Shown: positions 6,807 through 16,327, numbered from the stretch's first letter. The stretch: 31,147 bases of DNA from Pseudomonas cremoris (GCF_014230465.1 NZ_JAAXCY010000023.1:1-31147); one strand, 5' to 3'. Numbers and translations: made by a program. The notes: a model not told the origin generated them from the sequence alone.

Positions 6807-7886
6807 TCAAAGGGCCTGCAAGCGCTCGCCCAGGCCACCCTTGTCGGCCAGCGCCAGAAACTCGTCTCCCAGCCGTTGGCTCTCGCTCATCGCGGTTTGC
6901 CAGTACTTGTTACGCCTGGAGTCGTCACCCATGAAGCGCTTGAAGTCACTGCGATCTGGCAGTTTGCCGTGGGGCAGGCGGGCCAGGTAGTCCTTGGACG
7001 GTGCCAGCAGCAATACGTCCTGCAAGCCTTGTTGGTTACTGCGACGCCACGGCAGGCCCTTGTCGAACCAGCCTGGGATGACCCGGTCGGTGAAATGCGG
7101 GTACAGCACGATATCGTCGCCGTGATAGGGCAGGTCGAGGTGGTAATCCAACAGGCCGCCGTCGCGGTAGGTGCCGGCGCCGGCGCCGGGCAAGTCGCGC
7201 ACGCCTTGCATCACCATCGGGATCGAGCCCGACGCCAACAGCGCCTGGCGCAGGTTTCCCAGGTCCAGGTCGAGGAACCGCGAGGGGAAATCCTTCAGCG
7301 CATGCACCGGCGGCGCCTGGCGCGGGTCGTGGATGATCAGCCGCTCGAAGTGCCGCGACAGCCGCGCACGGCCGCGCAGGTTATCGGCGATCACCGATGA
7401 CAGGCCCAGCCCGAGGCGCCCCCGATGGTCATCGGCGAGCAGGCCGTGGCTCTTGACCACCATGATGTTCAGGCGATAGTCGGGGTTGTCCAGCACCCGC
7501 GCATCGCGGCCGGCCAGCAGGTCGTCGAGCATGCGCTGGCAGCTCTGGCTGACCTCGGCCATGGTCACGCCCTTGGCAAAGCGCTGTTCGTTATACAGGC
7601 GACCGAGATCGAGCAAGCCCTGCACGGGGTCGGGCAGGCAGGCGCTGGCAAACCGCCAGGAGCCGATGGAGGCGCCGATCAGCGCGCGCTCCCGAGGTGC
7701 GCGGGGCAGCCAATCGCCGAACAACGCCAGGTCCAGGCCCTGGATACCCAATGCCTTGGGGCCACCTGCAGCGCCGGGGAGGATGCCGACGTCGGCAGGC
7801 CGCAGGCCCTGTTCACGAATGCGTGTGAAGGCGCGTTTGCCGGCCTTGAGGGTCAGGGCGGGAAACTTGATGTGGATGGCTGTCAT
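6807..7886 (-). CDS. Patatin-like phospholipase
   Basis: A 359-residue acyl hydrolase with a Ser/Asp dyad. The glycine-rich oxyanion segment PGAAGGPK is at 37-44, the nucleophile elbow G-A-S-I-G at 71-75 (Ser73), and the catalytic Asp sits in the DGG motif at about residue 268, after TYR. No signal peptide is seen, so it probably acts in the cytoplasm or at the inner membrane. The ATG at 7886 is preferred over a 27-residue extension that would read into the shared regulatory region with the divergent bqsP-like gene. queD follows after 75 bases and may be co-transcribed. The lipid substrate is unknown. Confidence 0.85.
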   Translation of the reverse strand: MTAIHIKFPALTLKAGKRAFTRIREQGLRPADVGILPGAAGGPKALGIQGLDLALFGDWLPRAPRERALIGASIGSWRFASACLPDPVQGLLDLGRLYNEQRFAKGVTMAEVSQSCQRMLDDLLAGRDARVLDNPDYRLNIMVVKSHGLLADDHRGRLGLGLSSVIADNLRGRARLSRHFERLIIHDPRQAPPVHALKDFPSRFLDLDLGNLRQALLASGSIPMVMQGVRDLPGAGAGTYRDGGLLDYHLDLPYHGDDIVLYPHFTDRVIPGWFDKGLPWRRSNQQGLQDVLLLAPSKDYLARLPHGKLPDRSDFKRFMGDDSRRNKYWQTAMSESQRLGDEFLALADKGGLGERLQAL

Positions 7887-7958
7887 ACCGGTCTCTGTTG
7901 AAGCGAGCAGGGCAGTATAAGAAATCTCGCACGTTGAGGGGGGAAGAGCGCTGTAGGC

Positions 7959-7977
7959 AATTGCCATGGTGGCAATT
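7959..7977. promoter_or_regulatory. Inverted repeat AATTGCCA-TGG-TGGCAATT
   Basis: Perfect 8-bp arms with a 3-bp spacer in the divergent region between the patatin gene and the bqsP-like gene. Its right end overlaps the candidate BqsR box by two bases. The symmetry is that of a dimeric repressor operator; no family is assigned. Confidence 0.45.
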
Positions 7978-7991
7978 CAGTTTCAATTAAG
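7976..7991 (+). promoter_or_regulatory. Candidate BqsR/CarR direct-repeat box
   Basis: TTCAG-N6-TTAAG. The reported P. aeruginosa BqsR target is TTAAG-N6-TTAAG, so only one base differs. The box ends 56 bases before the start codon of the first PepSY gene. A weak promoter fits just downstream: TTGTGG (7992-7997), 18 bases, TAGGAA (8016-8021), as expected for an activator-dependent -35. It would give autoregulation of the operon. Confidence 0.55.
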
Positions 7992-8046
7992 TTGTGGCAG
8001 GTACGGTTGCCGCTGTAGGAAAAATATCCTGACACGGAGACTCATC

Positions 8047-8349
8047 ATGAAGCGCCTCACCGCGCTGGTCACCGCCGGTATGATTGCCTTCGCGGTGCCT
8101 CACGCCTGGGCAGTGGACCCCGACAAACCGCTGAAATTACCCAGCACTGTTACAATTGTCGCCTTTGATCAGTTGGAAGCCACAGCCCTGGCCCTGCATC
8201 CCGGCTCGACCCTGCTGGACACCGACCTGGACGAGGAATACGGCAAGTACCTGTACCAAGTCGAACTGGAGGATGGCAACGGCATCGAGTGGGAAGTTGA
8301 ATTGGACGCGCTCACCGGGCAGGTTCTCAAGAATCATCAGGAAACGTAA
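8047..8349 (+). CDS. bqsP: PepSY domain periplasmic protein (BqsP-like)
   Basis: A 100-residue exported protein. Residues 1-24 form a signal peptide (MKRL, hydrophobic core, cleavage after AWA). The mature part is a single PepSY domain with the pattern A-L-x-L-H-P-G-S-x-L, then YGKYLYQVELEDGNGIEWEVELDALTG split over two strands, and the terminal D-A-x-T-G-x-V. The ATG at 8047 has GGAG 8 bases upstream; a longer reading frame from 7966 would run through the operator region. The next gene starts on the last base of its stop codon. In P. aeruginosa two small genes of this type precede bqsRS and depend on it; the symbol rests on this synteny. Confidence 0.75.
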   Translation: MKRLTALVTAGMIAFAVPHAWAVDPDKPLKLPSTVTIVAFDQLEATALALHPGSTLLDTDLDEEYGKYLYQVELEDGNGIEWEVELDALTGQVLKNHQET

Positions 8350-8660
8350 TGAAGGTAAATTTATCCGCCGGCAGTCGAGTGGCGTTGGTACTTCTGGTTT
8401 TATGTTCAAGTGTGGCTGCACGCGATCTTGATCAGGATGAAGCCTTGGCACTGCGCCAGCAGGGCGTGATCCTGCCATTGGAGGCGCTGCTGCAACAAGC
8501 CATGGAGCGCCATCCTGGCTCCCGCCTGCTGGAGGCGGAGCTTGAGAAAAAGCACGGCAAGTACGCTTATGAAGTGGAACTGGTCACTGCCGAGGGCGTA
8601 GTACGCGAGATCAAGTTGGACGCATCCACGGGTGCGCTGATCAAAGACGAGGAAGACTGA
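8349..8660 (+). CDS. bqsQ: PepSY domain periplasmic protein (BqsQ-like)
   Basis: A 103-residue exported protein related to the one before it: both share the H-P-G-S-x-L-L-[DE] block, the GKYxYxVEL strand and the closing LDA-[SL]-TG turn, so the pair looks like an old tandem duplication. The N-terminus [19 protein letters not shown] is a signal peptide ending near VAA. Its start codon shares one base with the preceding stop codon, and its own TGA shares two bases with the regulator ATG, so the genes are translationally coupled. It may modulate the periplasmic part of the sensor kinase; this is an inference from PepSY proteins linked to other two-component systems. Confidence 0.72.
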   Translation: MKVNLSAGSRVALVLLVLCSSVAARDLDQDEALALRQQGVILPLEALLQQAMERHPGSRLLEAELEKKHGKYAYEVELVTAEGVVREIKLDASTGALIKDEED

Positions 8661-9328
8661 TGCGCCTGCTTCTGGTGGAAGACAACGTACCGCTGGCCGA
8701 TGAGCTGCTGGCTGGCCTGCAACGCCAGGGTTACGCCGTTGACTGGCTGGCCGACGGGCGTGATGCCGCGTACCAGGGACGCAGCGAACCCTATGACTTG
8801 ATCATCCTCGACCTTGGCCTGCCGGGCCTACCCGGGCTTGAAGTGCTGGCCCAGTGGCGCGTCGCCGCGCTGGCCACGCCGGTACTGATCCTCACCGCCC
8901 GTGATTCATGGCCCGAGCGCATCGAGGGGCTCAAGGCCGGTGCCGACGATTACCTGAGCAAACCCTTTCACCCCGAAGAACTGTACCTGCGCATTCAGGC
9001 GCTGTTGCGACGCTCCCATGGGAGGGCCAACCAACCGACCTTGCAAACTGCCGGCCTGCACCTGGACGAAGGGCGTCAGTGCGTGCTGCGCGATGGCGCG
9101 GAGATCTCACTGACCGCCGCCGAATTTCGCCTGTTACGCTACTTCATGTTGCACCCTGAGCAGATCCTGTCGAAAAGCCACTTGGCCGAGCATCTGTATG
9201 ACGGCGAAACCGAGCGCGACTCCAATGTGCTGGAAGTCCACGTCAACCATCTGCGCCGCAAACTGGGCCGCAGCGTGATTGAAACCCGACGCGGCCAGGG
9301 TTACCGGTTTGGCGCCAACCCGGCATGA
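8660..9328 (+). CDS. bqsR: OmpR-family response regulator (BqsR/CarR-like)
   Basis: A 222-residue DNA-binding response regulator. The receiver domain (1-115) has the acidic pair E7/D8, phospho-acceptor D51 in IILDLGLPG, the Thr of LTARD and the conserved Lys in SKPF. The OmpR/PhoB winged helix occupies about 125-220, with [12 protein letters not shown] and [14 protein letters not shown] as landmark elements and the terminal RGQGYRFG. It overlaps the kinase gene by ATGA. Close resemblance to BqsR (PA2657) is inferred from gene order and the PepSY neighbours. Paralogues such as PmrA or QseB look similar, so the identity needs a tree. Confidence 0.8.
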   Translation: MRLLLVEDNVPLADELLAGLQRQGYAVDWLADGRDAAYQGRSEPYDLIILDLGLPGLPGLEVLAQWRVAALATPVLILTARDSWPERIEGLKAGADDYLSKPFHPEELYLRIQALLRRSHGRANQPTLQTAGLHLDEGRQCVLRDGAEISLTAAEFRLLRYFMLHPEQILSKSHLAEHLYDGETERDSNVLEVHVNHLRRKLGRSVIETRRGQGYRFGANPA

Positions 9329-10638
9329 AGTCGATTCAACGGCGCCTGAGCCTGGGCCTGATCAGCGTAATGGTGATCGTCGGCGTGGCGCTGGCGCAAA
9401 CCAGCTTGTGGTTGTTTGAGACTGGCTTGCAACGCTACCTGGAGGCGGGACTGCGCAATGACAGCGAAAGCCTGCTGGTGGCGCTGGTACGTGGCCCCGA
9501 CGGTTTGCAATTGCATGAGAAGCGGCTGTCGCCGGCTTATCAACGACCGTTTTCCGGGCACTATTTCCGCATTGATTTCGCCGACAAGCACTGGCGCTCT
9601 CGCTCGCTGTGGGACCAGGACCTGCCGCATCTGCCGGAGGCCGGGCTCAAGAGCAACCTGCAACTGGGGCCTGAAGGCCAACAACTGTTGGTGCTGCGTG
9701 AGGACTACAAGCGCTTCGGCCAACCTATTTCCATCAGCGTGGCCCAGGACTACACGCCGGTGCGTGAAAGCTTCCGTTTGATGCGTCAGATCGGCCTGGT
9801 GCTGGGCCTGGCGGCGCTGCTGTTGGTGCTGGTCCTGCAACGTGTCACGGTGCGTCGCGCCTTGCGCCCGCTGGAAACCGCGCGTGAACAGATCGCCCAA
9901 TTGCAACAGGGCCAGCGTTCCCAACTCGATACCCAGGTGCCGCTGGAGCTGGAGCCGCTGGTGGCGCAGATCAACCACCTGCTGGCGCATACCGAAGACA
10001 GTCTCAAACGCTCGCGCAATGCCCTGGGCAACCTTGGCCACGCCCTGAAAACCCCGTTGGCCGTGCTGCTCAGCGCGGCCTCCAGCGAGGCCCTCAAGGA
10101 TCACCCCGAACTGAGCAAACTCTTGCGTGACCAGTTGGAGCAGGTGCAGCAACGCCTCAACCGTGAACTCAACCGCGCGCGGCTGGCCGGCGAGACGCTG
10201 CCGGGCGCGTTGTTCGACTGTGAAAAAGAACTGCCTGGGCTGATGGCGGCGCTGAACATGATCCACGGTGAACATCTGGACCTGAGCTATCACGTGTCCC
10301 CTGGGCTGCAATTGCCTTGGGACCGTGAGGACCTGCTGGAGCTGTTGGGCAACCTGCTGGATAACGCCTGTAAATGGGCGGATGCCGAAGTGCGCTTGAG
10401 CATCAGTGAAACGGCGCAACATTACCTGTTGGCCGTTGAAGACGACGGCCCAGGCATTCCTGCAACCCAGCGTGACCAGGTGTTCAGCCGTGGCACGCGC
10501 CTGGATGAGCAGATCGATGGCCATGGCCTGGGGTTGGGGATTGTGCGCGATATCGTCGAGGTGTGGGGCGGGGTGTTGCAGTTGCAGGAGAGTGAGCAGG
10601 GTGGTCTGAAAGTGCTGATTGAATTACCCAAGCACTAA
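9325..10638 (+). CDS. bqsS: Sensor histidine kinase (BqsS/CarS-like)
   Basis: A 437-residue inner-membrane kinase. The first membrane helix lies at about 9-30, a periplasmic sensor domain at 31-153, the second helix at 155-172, HAMP-like linker to about 225, H-box with H239 in [10 protein letters not shown]-box [10 protein letters not shown] near 346, then DDGPGIP and [11 protein letters not shown] for ATP binding. P. aeruginosa BqsS senses Fe(II) and was reported to need a periplasmic RExxE motif; here the nearest segments are R125-E126-D-Y-K and R147-E148-S-F-R, so an exact RExxE is absent. The gene ends the operon and faces tlpQ across a REPIN. Confidence 0.8.
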   Translation: MKSIQRRLSLGLISVMVIVGVALAQTSLWLFETGLQRYLEAGLRNDSESLLVALVRGPDGLQLHEKRLSPAYQRPFSGHYFRIDFADKHWRSRSLWDQDLPHLPEAGLKSNLQLGPEGQQLLVLREDYKRFGQPISISVAQDYTPVRESFRLMRQIGLVLGLAALLLVLVLQRVTVRRALRPLETAREQIAQLQQGQRSQLDTQVPLELEPLVAQINHLLAHTEDSLKRSRNALGNLGHALKTPLAVLLSAASSEALKDHPELSKLLRDQLEQVQQRLNRELNRARLAGETLPGALFDCEKELPGLMAALNMIHGEHLDLSYHVSPGLQLPWDREDLLELLGNLLDNACKWADAEVRLSISETAQHYLLAVEDDGPGIPATQRDQVFSRGTRLDEQIDGHGLGLGIVRDIVEVWGGVLQLQESEQGGLKVLIELPKH

Positions 10639-10652
10639 CCTCGATCAAAAAA

Positions 10653-10740
10653 GTGGGAGCGGGCTTGCTCGCGAATGGGCCGTGTCAGCCAATGAATCTG
10701 TTGACTGACACACTGCATTCGCGAGCAAGTCCGCTCCCAC
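10653..10740. repeat. REPIN (inverted pair of REP sequences)
   Basis: Left arm GTGGGAGCGGGCTTGCTCGC plus GAA at 10653-10675; the right arm, ending at 10740, is its inverse with one mismatch (AAGTCC for AAGCCC). The inner part also folds: GTGTCAG near the left arm pairs with CTGACAC. It lies between the convergent stop codons of the kinase and tlpQ. No REP-associated transposase (RAYT) gene is in the window. Confidence 0.9.
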
Positions 10741-10778
10741 ATTGGACCTGCTCAACTATCAGAAAAAGTGCCGCTCAC

Positions 10779-12926
10779 TCACACCCGGAACTGATCCATC
10801 AACCCCTGCTGCTGATTCGCCAGGCTATTCAATGCCTGGCTCACCCGCGCCGACTCATTCGCCTGCTCCGACAACGACTCGGTCACATCACGAATGGTCG
10901 CCACATTATTGTTGATCTCCTCCGCCACCGCGCTTTGCTCTTCGGCGGCGCTGGCGATTTGCAGGTTCATGTCGCTGATCACCGTGACCGCGTCCCCGAT
11001 CTGGCGCAGGGCGGTCACCGCCTCGCCGACTTGCTCGACGCTGCCTTGGGCCTGGCGATAGCTGTTGCCCATGGAGCCCACCACCTCTTCGGTGCCGGTT
11101 TGCAATTGCTCGATCACCAGGCGGGTTTCTTCCACCGATTCCTGGGTGCGTCGTGCCAAGTTTCGTACTTCGTCGGCAACGACGGCAAACCCACGACCCG
11201 CTTCACCGGCGCGTGCGGCTTCGATGGCAGCGTTGAGCGCCAGCAGGTTGGTTTGCTCGGCGATGCCACGAATCACTTCCAGCACCGAACCGATCTTCTC
11301 GCTGTTGGCAGCCAGGCCTTCGACCTGCGTCATGGCGGTGCTCATATCGGCTGCCAAGTGGCCGATATTGGTGGTGGTGCGGTCGATCACAGTCAGCCCG
11401 TCGCGGGTGGCCTGGTCGGCATCGCGGGCGGCTTGTGCGGCTTGGGCGGCGCTGCGGGCGACGTCTTGGGCGGTGGCGCTCATTTCGTGGGAGGCGGTGG
11501 CCACCTGGTCGACCTGGCGGTACTGCTGCTCCATGCCGGCACTGGTTTCGGTTGCGATCGCGGCGGATTGGTCAGCGGTGCCACGGGCGTCCTGTACCGA
11601 ACGTTTCACCTCGGCAATGATCGGTTGCAACTTGTCGAGGAACCGGTTGAACCAGCCGGCCAATTGGCCCAGTTCATCTTTTTTGTCGTAGGCCAGGCGG
11701 CGGGTCAGGTCGCCTTCGCCGCTGGCGATGTCTTCCAGCATGTGCGCCACGCCGAGGATCGGCCGGGTCACGCTGCGCGCCATCAACCACACCAGAATCA
11801 AGCCGAGCACGGCCGCGAACAGGCCCAGGCCCAGTTCCAGCAGGGTGCCCTTGGCATTGTCGGCGTCCAGTTGGGCTTTGAGCGCCTCGGCAGGTGCCAC
11901 CAGCACTTTCTCCGGTACATCCAGCAACACGCCCCATGGCTTGCCATCCGGGATTGGCGCGAACGGCGCGAGTACCTTGAGTTGATGGTCGGTGCGCAGG
12001 CTGCGGATCTGCGTGCTGCTGGCCAGGGCGCTGATCAGTTGCGCGCCGTTGGCGCTGTCGACCTGGTCCAGGCGTTGGCTGAGCTTGCTCGCGTCCGGGC
12101 TGTAGCCGGCGAGCAAACCGGTAGGGCTGAGGATGCTGACCTGGGTCTGGCCGTCATACAGCTTGTGGCTGGCCTGTTGGCTGACCGCCTGCAGGCTGTT
12201 GAGGTTGATGTCCACGGACAGCGAGGCAATCACTTTGCCTTTGACCGTCAGCGGGAACACGATGCTGGTCATCAGCACGTTTTGCCCGTTGATCACGTAG
12301 AAGTACGGTTCGATCACACACGGCTTGAGGGTGGTACGCGGGCAGGTGAACCAGGCGTTGGCCTTTTCACCGCTGGGGCCCACGCTGGTGTCGGACATGT
12401 CGCTTTCCGGCAGCGCCATCGACTCCAGTTTGCCCGGGGTCGGCTGTGACCAATAGAGCGCGAAGCGGCCTTTGTCGTTGCTGCCCAACTCCGCCTGGTT
12501 GGCGAATAGCTCATCCTTGCCGTCCAGGGCATTCGCTTCGAATACCAGCGACAAACCCAGCAAGTCAGGGTTGGCCTGCAGCGCAGCCTTGACCTGGCGG
12601 GTCAGGTCTTCGCGTGTGTCGAAGGCGTCGAGGAAGCGTTTTTCGGCCTGCTCGCGCAAGAACAGCACCTGGCGGGAAAAACCATGGCCGTACTGATAGG
12701 CGTCCATGAACTGGCGACGAATGCCCAGTGCCTGCACTTCACCTTGGGCCTCGATGCGCGATTGGGCGGCTTCGTCGAGCATCTGCATGCTGGACGCCTT
12801 GACCTGTTCAGAGCTCTGCTCCATGCGATAGAGCGACAGACCCACCAGCAGGGTCACGATTCCCAGCAGGCAAAGGCCGGCGAGCAGGGTGATTTTCCAT
12901 TGAATGGACAGCTGTCTGAGGGACAT
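10779..12926 (-). CDS. tlpQ: Methyl-accepting chemotaxis protein, TlpQ/McpU-like (polyamine/histamine type)
   Basis: A 715-residue chemoreceptor, the same size as TlpQ (about 714). Membrane helix 1 is at 12-34, a double Cache periplasmic domain at about 40-365 (with ALYWSQ and the terminal strand SLSVDINL), helix 2 at about 367-390, then HAMP ([22 protein letters not shown] region) and the signalling domain, whose tip [19 protein letters not shown] is intact. TlpQ of P. aeruginosa binds histamine and polyamines and McpU of P. putida binds putrescine and relatives; I infer this ligand class from size, gene order next to bqsRS and domain type. No C-terminal CheR pentapeptide is seen. A sigma-28 promoter precedes it; AAGGA supports the start. 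Confidence 0.82.
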   Translation of the reverse strand: MSLRQLSIQWKITLLAGLCLLGIVTLLVGLSLYRMEQSSEQVKASSMQMLDEAAQSRIEAQGEVQALGIRRQFMDAYQYGHGFSRQVLFLREQAEKRFLDAFDTREDLTRQVKAALQANPDLLGLSLVFEANALDGKDELFANQAELGSNDKGRFALYWSQPTPGKLESMALPESDMSDTSVGPSGEKANAWFTCPRTTLKPCVIEPYFYVINGQNVLMTSIVFPLTVKGKVIASLSVDINLNSLQAVSQQASHKLYDGQTQVSILSPTGLLAGYSPDASKLSQRLDQVDSANGAQLISALASSTQIRSLRTDHQLKVLAPFAPIPDGKPWGVLLDVPEKVLVAPAEALKAQLDADNAKGTLLELGLGLFAAVLGLILVWLMARSVTRPILGVAHMLEDIASGEGDLTRRLAYDKKDELGQLAGWFNRFLDKLQPIIAEVKRSVQDARGTADQSAAIATETSAGMEQQYRQVDQVATASHEMSATAQDVARSAAQAAQAARDADQATRDGLTVIDRTTTNIGHLAADMSTAMTQVEGLAANSEKIGSVLEVIRGIAEQTNLLALNAAIEAARAGEAGRGFAVVADEVRNLARRTQESVEETRLVIEQLQTGTEEVVGSMGNSYRQAQGSVEQVGEAVTALRQIGDAVTVISDMNLQIASAAEEQSAVAEEINNNVATIRDVTESLSEQANESARVSQALNSLANQQQGLMDQFRV

Positions 12927-12964
12927 CGAGGAGCATCCTTAACCTGAAAACACAGAGAATCAGG

Positions 12965-12991
12965 TTATCGGCCGATTTTTTCGGATCTTTA
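12965..12991 (-). promoter_or_regulatory. Sigma-28 (FliA) promoter of tlpQ
   Basis: On the minus strand TAAAGATC (12991-12984), 11 bases, GCCGATAA (12972-12965). This matches the flagellar/chemotaxis consensus TAAAGTTT-N11-GCCGATAA exactly in the -10 element and in TAAAG of the -35. Transcription would start near 12957, about 30 bases before the tlpQ start codon. Confidence 0.82.
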
Positions 12992-13165
12992 TTATTTAAA
13001 CGTTCAATTGAAAGCCAAAAGCGGCACCGTTTTTTGACATGCGGCCCCGCCTGCTGCAAAGTGCGCGCCCTCTAATAAGACCTCCTTCAAGCCTGCACGC
13101 TGGCAGCCATCTGTGGCCGCCTGGGCGCGGGCATGCCTGTTTTTATGTTTCTGCTTGAGGTAACC

Positions 13166-14488
13166 ATGATTAACGCAGTCATTGCCGCGGTCGGCACCAT
13201 GCTGGTGCTCAGCCTGTCCCGCGTGCATGTGGTCATTGCCATCATTGTTGGCGCGCTGGTGGGTGGCCTTACCGGTGGCCTGGGTATCGACGCCACGCTC
13301 AAAGCCTTTAATGGCGGGTTGGGGGGCGGTGCAACCGTGGCCTTGTCCTACGCCTTGTTGGGCGCTTTCGCGGTGGCAATTGCCAAGTCAGGCCTGGCCC
13401 ATGCCTTGGCCGACAAAGCGCTGATGCTGGTGGACCGCCAGGAAGCGACCGGTGGCAGCCACGTCAAATGGCTGCTGATCGGCCTGCTGTGGGTGGTGGC
13501 GATTGCCTCGCAGAACATCCTGCCGATTCATATCGCGTTTATTCCGCTGCTGGTGCCGCCCCTGCTGTACGTGTTGACCAAGCTGCAACTGGACCGCCGC
13601 CTCATCGCCTGTGTAATGACTTTTGGCCTGATCACGCCGTATATGTTCTTGCCGGTGGGCTTCGGCAATATCTTCCTCAACCAGATCCTGCTAGCCAACG
13701 TGGCCAAGAGCGGCGTGGACATCAGCCAGGTCAATGTCACTCACGCCATGAGCTTGCCGGCCCTGGGCATGGTGGTGGGCCTGCTGGTGGCGGTGTTCGT
13801 CAGCTATCGCAAGAAGCGCGTGTATGACCTGGAGAAAATCGAGCGGGTGGAGCAAGTGGCGGTGCAGTACAACCCGCTGACCCTGCTGGTGGCCGGCCTG
13901 GCGATTGCCTCGGCGTTCATTATCCAGCTGTGGCTGGATTCGATGATCATCGGCGCCCTGGCGGGTTTCCTGATCTTCTCGGTGTCGGGCATCGTGCGTT
14001 GGAGCGACACTGACGACCTGTTCACCGAAGGCATGAAGATGATGGCCATGATCGGCTTCATCATGATCGCCTCGTCGGGCTTTGCCGAAGTGCTCAAGGC
14101 CACCGGCGACGTGCGTTCGCTGGTGGAAGCCTCGGCGGCATTCATCGGCCATAGCCGGGGCGTCGGCGCGTTGCTGATGCTGCTGGTGGGCTTGTTGGTG
14201 ACCATGGGCATTGGTTCGTCGTTTTCCACCGTGCCTATTCTTGCCGCGATTTTCGTGCCGCTGTGTGTGCAGCTTGGCTTCAGCCCGGTGGCCATCGTGT
14301 GCATCGTCGGCACTGCGGGCGCCTTGGGTGATGCTGGTTCGCCTGCGTCGGACTCGACCCTTGGTCCCACCTCCGGCCTGAACATCGACGGCCAGCACCA
14401 TCACATCTGGGACACCGTGGTGCCGACCTTCCTGCACTACAACATCCCGCTCCTGGCCTTCGGCTGGCTGGCGGCCATGACCCTTTGA
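13166..14488 (+). CDS. Na+/H+ antiporter-like membrane transporter (YuiF/NhaC-related)
   Basis: A 440-residue integral membrane protein with about 11-12 hydrophobic segments. Features are the opening [15 protein letters not shown], the half-helix motif [15 protein letters not shown] around residue 120 and the late segment [19 protein letters not shown], which is characteristic of the family annotated as Na+/H+ antiporters; B. subtilis YuiF of this group has been linked to histidine uptake. The ATG at 13166 has GAGG six bases upstream and is preferred over one 11 codons earlier. It lies between two chemoreceptor genes, as PA2653 does in P. aeruginosa, so its substrate may match what one of them senses. 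This last point is inference. Confidence 0.78.
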   Translation: MINAVIAAVGTMLVLSLSRVHVVIAIIVGALVGGLTGGLGIDATLKAFNGGLGGGATVALSYALLGAFAVAIAKSGLAHALADKALMLVDRQEATGGSHVKWLLIGLLWVVAIASQNILPIHIAFIPLLVPPLLYVLTKLQLDRRLIACVMTFGLITPYMFLPVGFGNIFLNQILLANVAKSGVDISQVNVTHAMSLPALGMVVGLLVAVFVSYRKKRVYDLEKIERVEQVAVQYNPLTLLVAGLAIASAFIIQLWLDSMIIGALAGFLIFSVSGIVRWSDTDDLFTEGMKMMAMIGFIMIASSGFAEVLKATGDVRSLVEASAAFIGHSRGVGALLMLLVGLLVTMGIGSSFSTVPILAAIFVPLCVQLGFSPVAIVCIVGTAGALGDAGSPASDSTLGPTSGLNIDGQHHHIWDTVVPTFLHYNIPLLAFGWLAAMTL

Positions 14489-14497
14489 CCGCCGAAT

Positions 14498-14535
14498 GTG
14501 GTGATTGGGCTGGCGGTGGCAAGCCCGCTCACCAC
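14498..14535. repeat. Solitary degenerate REP hairpin
   Basis: GTGGTGATTGGGCT (14498-14511) pairs with AGCCCGCTCACCAC (14522-14535), 12 of 14 positions. It starts 9 bases after the transporter stop codon and may protect or terminate that transcript. It belongs to the GAGCGGGCTT class of Pseudomonas REPs. Confidence 0.65.
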
Positions 14536-14550
14536 AACAAACCCGTTCAT

Positions 14551-14577
14551 TACAGAAACTTCCCATGCGGCCGTTAA
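14551..14577 (+). promoter_or_regulatory. Sigma-28 (FliA)-like promoter of ctpM
   Basis: TACAGAAA (14551-14558), 11 bases, GCCGTTAA (14570-14577). The -10 has one mismatch to GCCGATAA and the spacing is exact; the -35 keeps only TA-AG. It is weaker than the tlpQ site. The predicted start is about 25 bases before the ctpM ATG. Confidence 0.55.
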
Positions 14578-14610
14578 CCTCTTAAGTCGCCACTATAAGA
14601 GAGAAAAGCC

Positions 14611-16290
14611 ATGCGTCTGAGCCTGAAGGCCAAAGTCCTGTCCCTGGCCATAGTGCCGGTGTTGCTATTTGCCGTGGTGATCAGCCTGACCACCGTGTGG
14701 ATTCTCCAGGGCCAGGCGCGCAACGAGGTGGACGAAACCCGCCAGCGCCTGCTCAACGACGCCAAGGCCACCTTGCAAAGTTATGTGGAAGTGGCCATGA
14801 GCACCATCAAGCCGCTCTACGACGCGGCAGCCCCCGGTGATACCGCCGCGCGGGCCCAGGTGGTCAAGCTGCTGTCCAACACCAGTTATGGCAAGGACGG
14901 CTACTTCTTTGGCTACGATTCCGAGACCATTCGCCTGTTCAAGGGCAACAGCCCGGACGGCGTGGGCAAGAGCTTCAAGGATAACCGCGACCCCAACGGC
15001 GTGTACGTCAACCGCGACCTGGTCAAGGTCGGCAAGGACGGCACCCACTACCTGCAATACAGCTCTACCCAGCCGGGGCAGACCGAACTGGTGCCCAAGC
15101 TCGGCTACACCGAATACCTGCCCAAATGGGACATGGTCATTGGTACCTCGGTGAACCTGGACGGCATCGAAGCCCAGGTAGCGGTGGTTGAAGCCAAAGT
15201 CAAAACACGCATGGAAGGCGTCTTGCTGAGCATCCTCGGGGTGGCCGTGGTGGTGCTGCTGGTGATCGCCGCGGTGGGCCTGCTGGTGGCGAATACCATC
15301 TTGCGTCCGCTGAACCTGATGAAAGCCAACCTCGACGACATCGCCGCCGGCGAAGGCGACCTGACCCGCCGTCTGGCGATCACCAGCCAGGATGAACTGG
15401 GCGATCTTGCCGGCGCATTCAACCGTTTTGTCGACAAGATTCACGGCCTGGTGCGCCAGATCACCGAAATGACCTCGCAACTCACCGGCCTGGTGAGCCA
15501 AGTGTCGGAGCAGGCCCAGCGCTCCGAGCAGGCCATGGAACGCCAGCGCCACGAGACCGACCAGGTCGCCACCGCGATCAACCAGATGTCGTCCGCTGCC
15601 CACGAAGTGGCGCGCAGTGCCCAAGGCGCGGCCGTCGCCGCGCAACAGACCGACGCCGAAGGCCAGGCCGCCAAGCGCGTGGTGGACGGCAGCATCGTGC
15701 AGATTCATGCATTGGTGAACGACATCCGCAGCAGCGGCGTGTCCCTCGACAGCCTGCAGCAAGACGTGTCCTCGATTGTCAGCGTGCTCGGCGTGATCCG
15801 CTCCATCGCCGAGCAGACCAACCTGCTGGCCCTCAATGCGGCGATCGAAGCCGCGCGGGCAGGGGAGGCTGGGCGTGGTTTTGCGGTGGTGGCCGATGAA
15901 GTCCGTGCGCTGGCCAGTCGCACCCAGACCAGCACCCAGGAAATCCAGGGCATGATCGACCGCCTGCAAAAAGGCACCGAGGCCGCCGTGGACGCCATGC
16001 GCCGCTCCAGCGATGCCGGTGACGGCACCTCGGCCCAGGCCAACGAAGCCGGGGCATCGCTGGACACCATGGCCCAGTTGATCGGCACCATCAACTCGAT
16101 GAACGCGCAGATCGCCAGCGCTGCCGAAGAGCAGACCGCCGTGGCCGAAGAGATCAACCGCAGCGTGCATCAGATCGCCGTGGCGGTGGACAGCGTGGCC
16201 GACGAAACCCAACTGGGCGCCCAGACCTCACGCAGCCTGGCGGAGCTGGGTCAACGGCTGGGGCAGTTGGTTGGCCAGTTCAGGATCTAA
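14611..16290 (+). CDS. ctpM: Methyl-accepting chemotaxis protein with single Cache domain, CtpM-like
   Basis: A 559-residue chemoreceptor (P. aeruginosa CtpM, the malate receptor PA2652, has about 560). Membrane helix 1 is at 9-31. The periplasmic part at 32-190 is a single Cache domain of the sCache_2 type, with the landmark segments [19 protein letters not shown] and [12 protein letters not shown]. Helix 2 lies at about 200-222, then HAMP and the signalling domain with [19 protein letters not shown]. Dicarboxylate (malate) sensing is inferred from family size and gene order; sCache_2 domains also bind other small acids. GAGAG gives a weak ribosome site. The preceding sigma-28-like site agrees with a role in motility. 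Confidence 0.82.
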   Translation: MRLSLKAKVLSLAIVPVLLFAVVISLTTVWILQGQARNEVDETRQRLLNDAKATLQSYVEVAMSTIKPLYDAAAPGDTAARAQVVKLLSNTSYGKDGYFFGYDSETIRLFKGNSPDGVGKSFKDNRDPNGVYVNRDLVKVGKDGTHYLQYSSTQPGQTELVPKLGYTEYLPKWDMVIGTSVNLDGIEAQVAVVEAKVKTRMEGVLLSILGVAVVVLLVIAAVGLLVANTILRPLNLMKANLDDIAAGEGDLTRRLAITSQDELGDLAGAFNRFVDKIHGLVRQITEMTSQLTGLVSQVSEQAQRSEQAMERQRHETDQVATAINQMSSAAHEVARSAQGAAVAAQQTDAEGQAAKRVVDGSIVQIHALVNDIRSSGVSLDSLQQDVSSIVSVLGVIRSIAEQTNLLALNAAIEAARAGEAGRGFAVVADEVRALASRTQTSTQEIQGMIDRLQKGTEAAVDAMRRSSDAGDGTSAQANEAGASLDTMAQLIGTINSMNAQIASAAEEQTAVAEEINRSVHQIAVAVDSVADETQLGAQTSRSLAELGQRLGQLVGQFRI

Positions 16291-16327
16291 CCTGTGTGGC
16301 GAGGACGCTCGCTCCGGCTCGACAGCT

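Noticed and set aside
10653..12449. 598-codon open frame on the plus strand
   Set aside because: It lies antisense to tlpQ, starts inside a REPIN and has the His/Gln/Ala-rich composition that GC-rich codon bias creates in opposite frames. It has no recognisable domain.
13133..13165. Upstream ATG for the antiporter-like transporter
   Set aside because: Eleven extra codons are possible, but GAGG is placed correctly only for the ATG at 13166. This choice is not certain.
14665..16212. 515-codon open frame on the minus strand
   Set aside because: It is antisense to the CtpM-like receptor gene, with His/Gly-rich low-complexity sequence and no ribosome site. The sense frame is a complete chemoreceptor.
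14611..16290. The two chemoreceptors as a recent duplication
   Set aside because: Only the HAMP and signalling regions are similar, as in all receptors of this class. The periplasmic domains are of different types (double versus single Cache).
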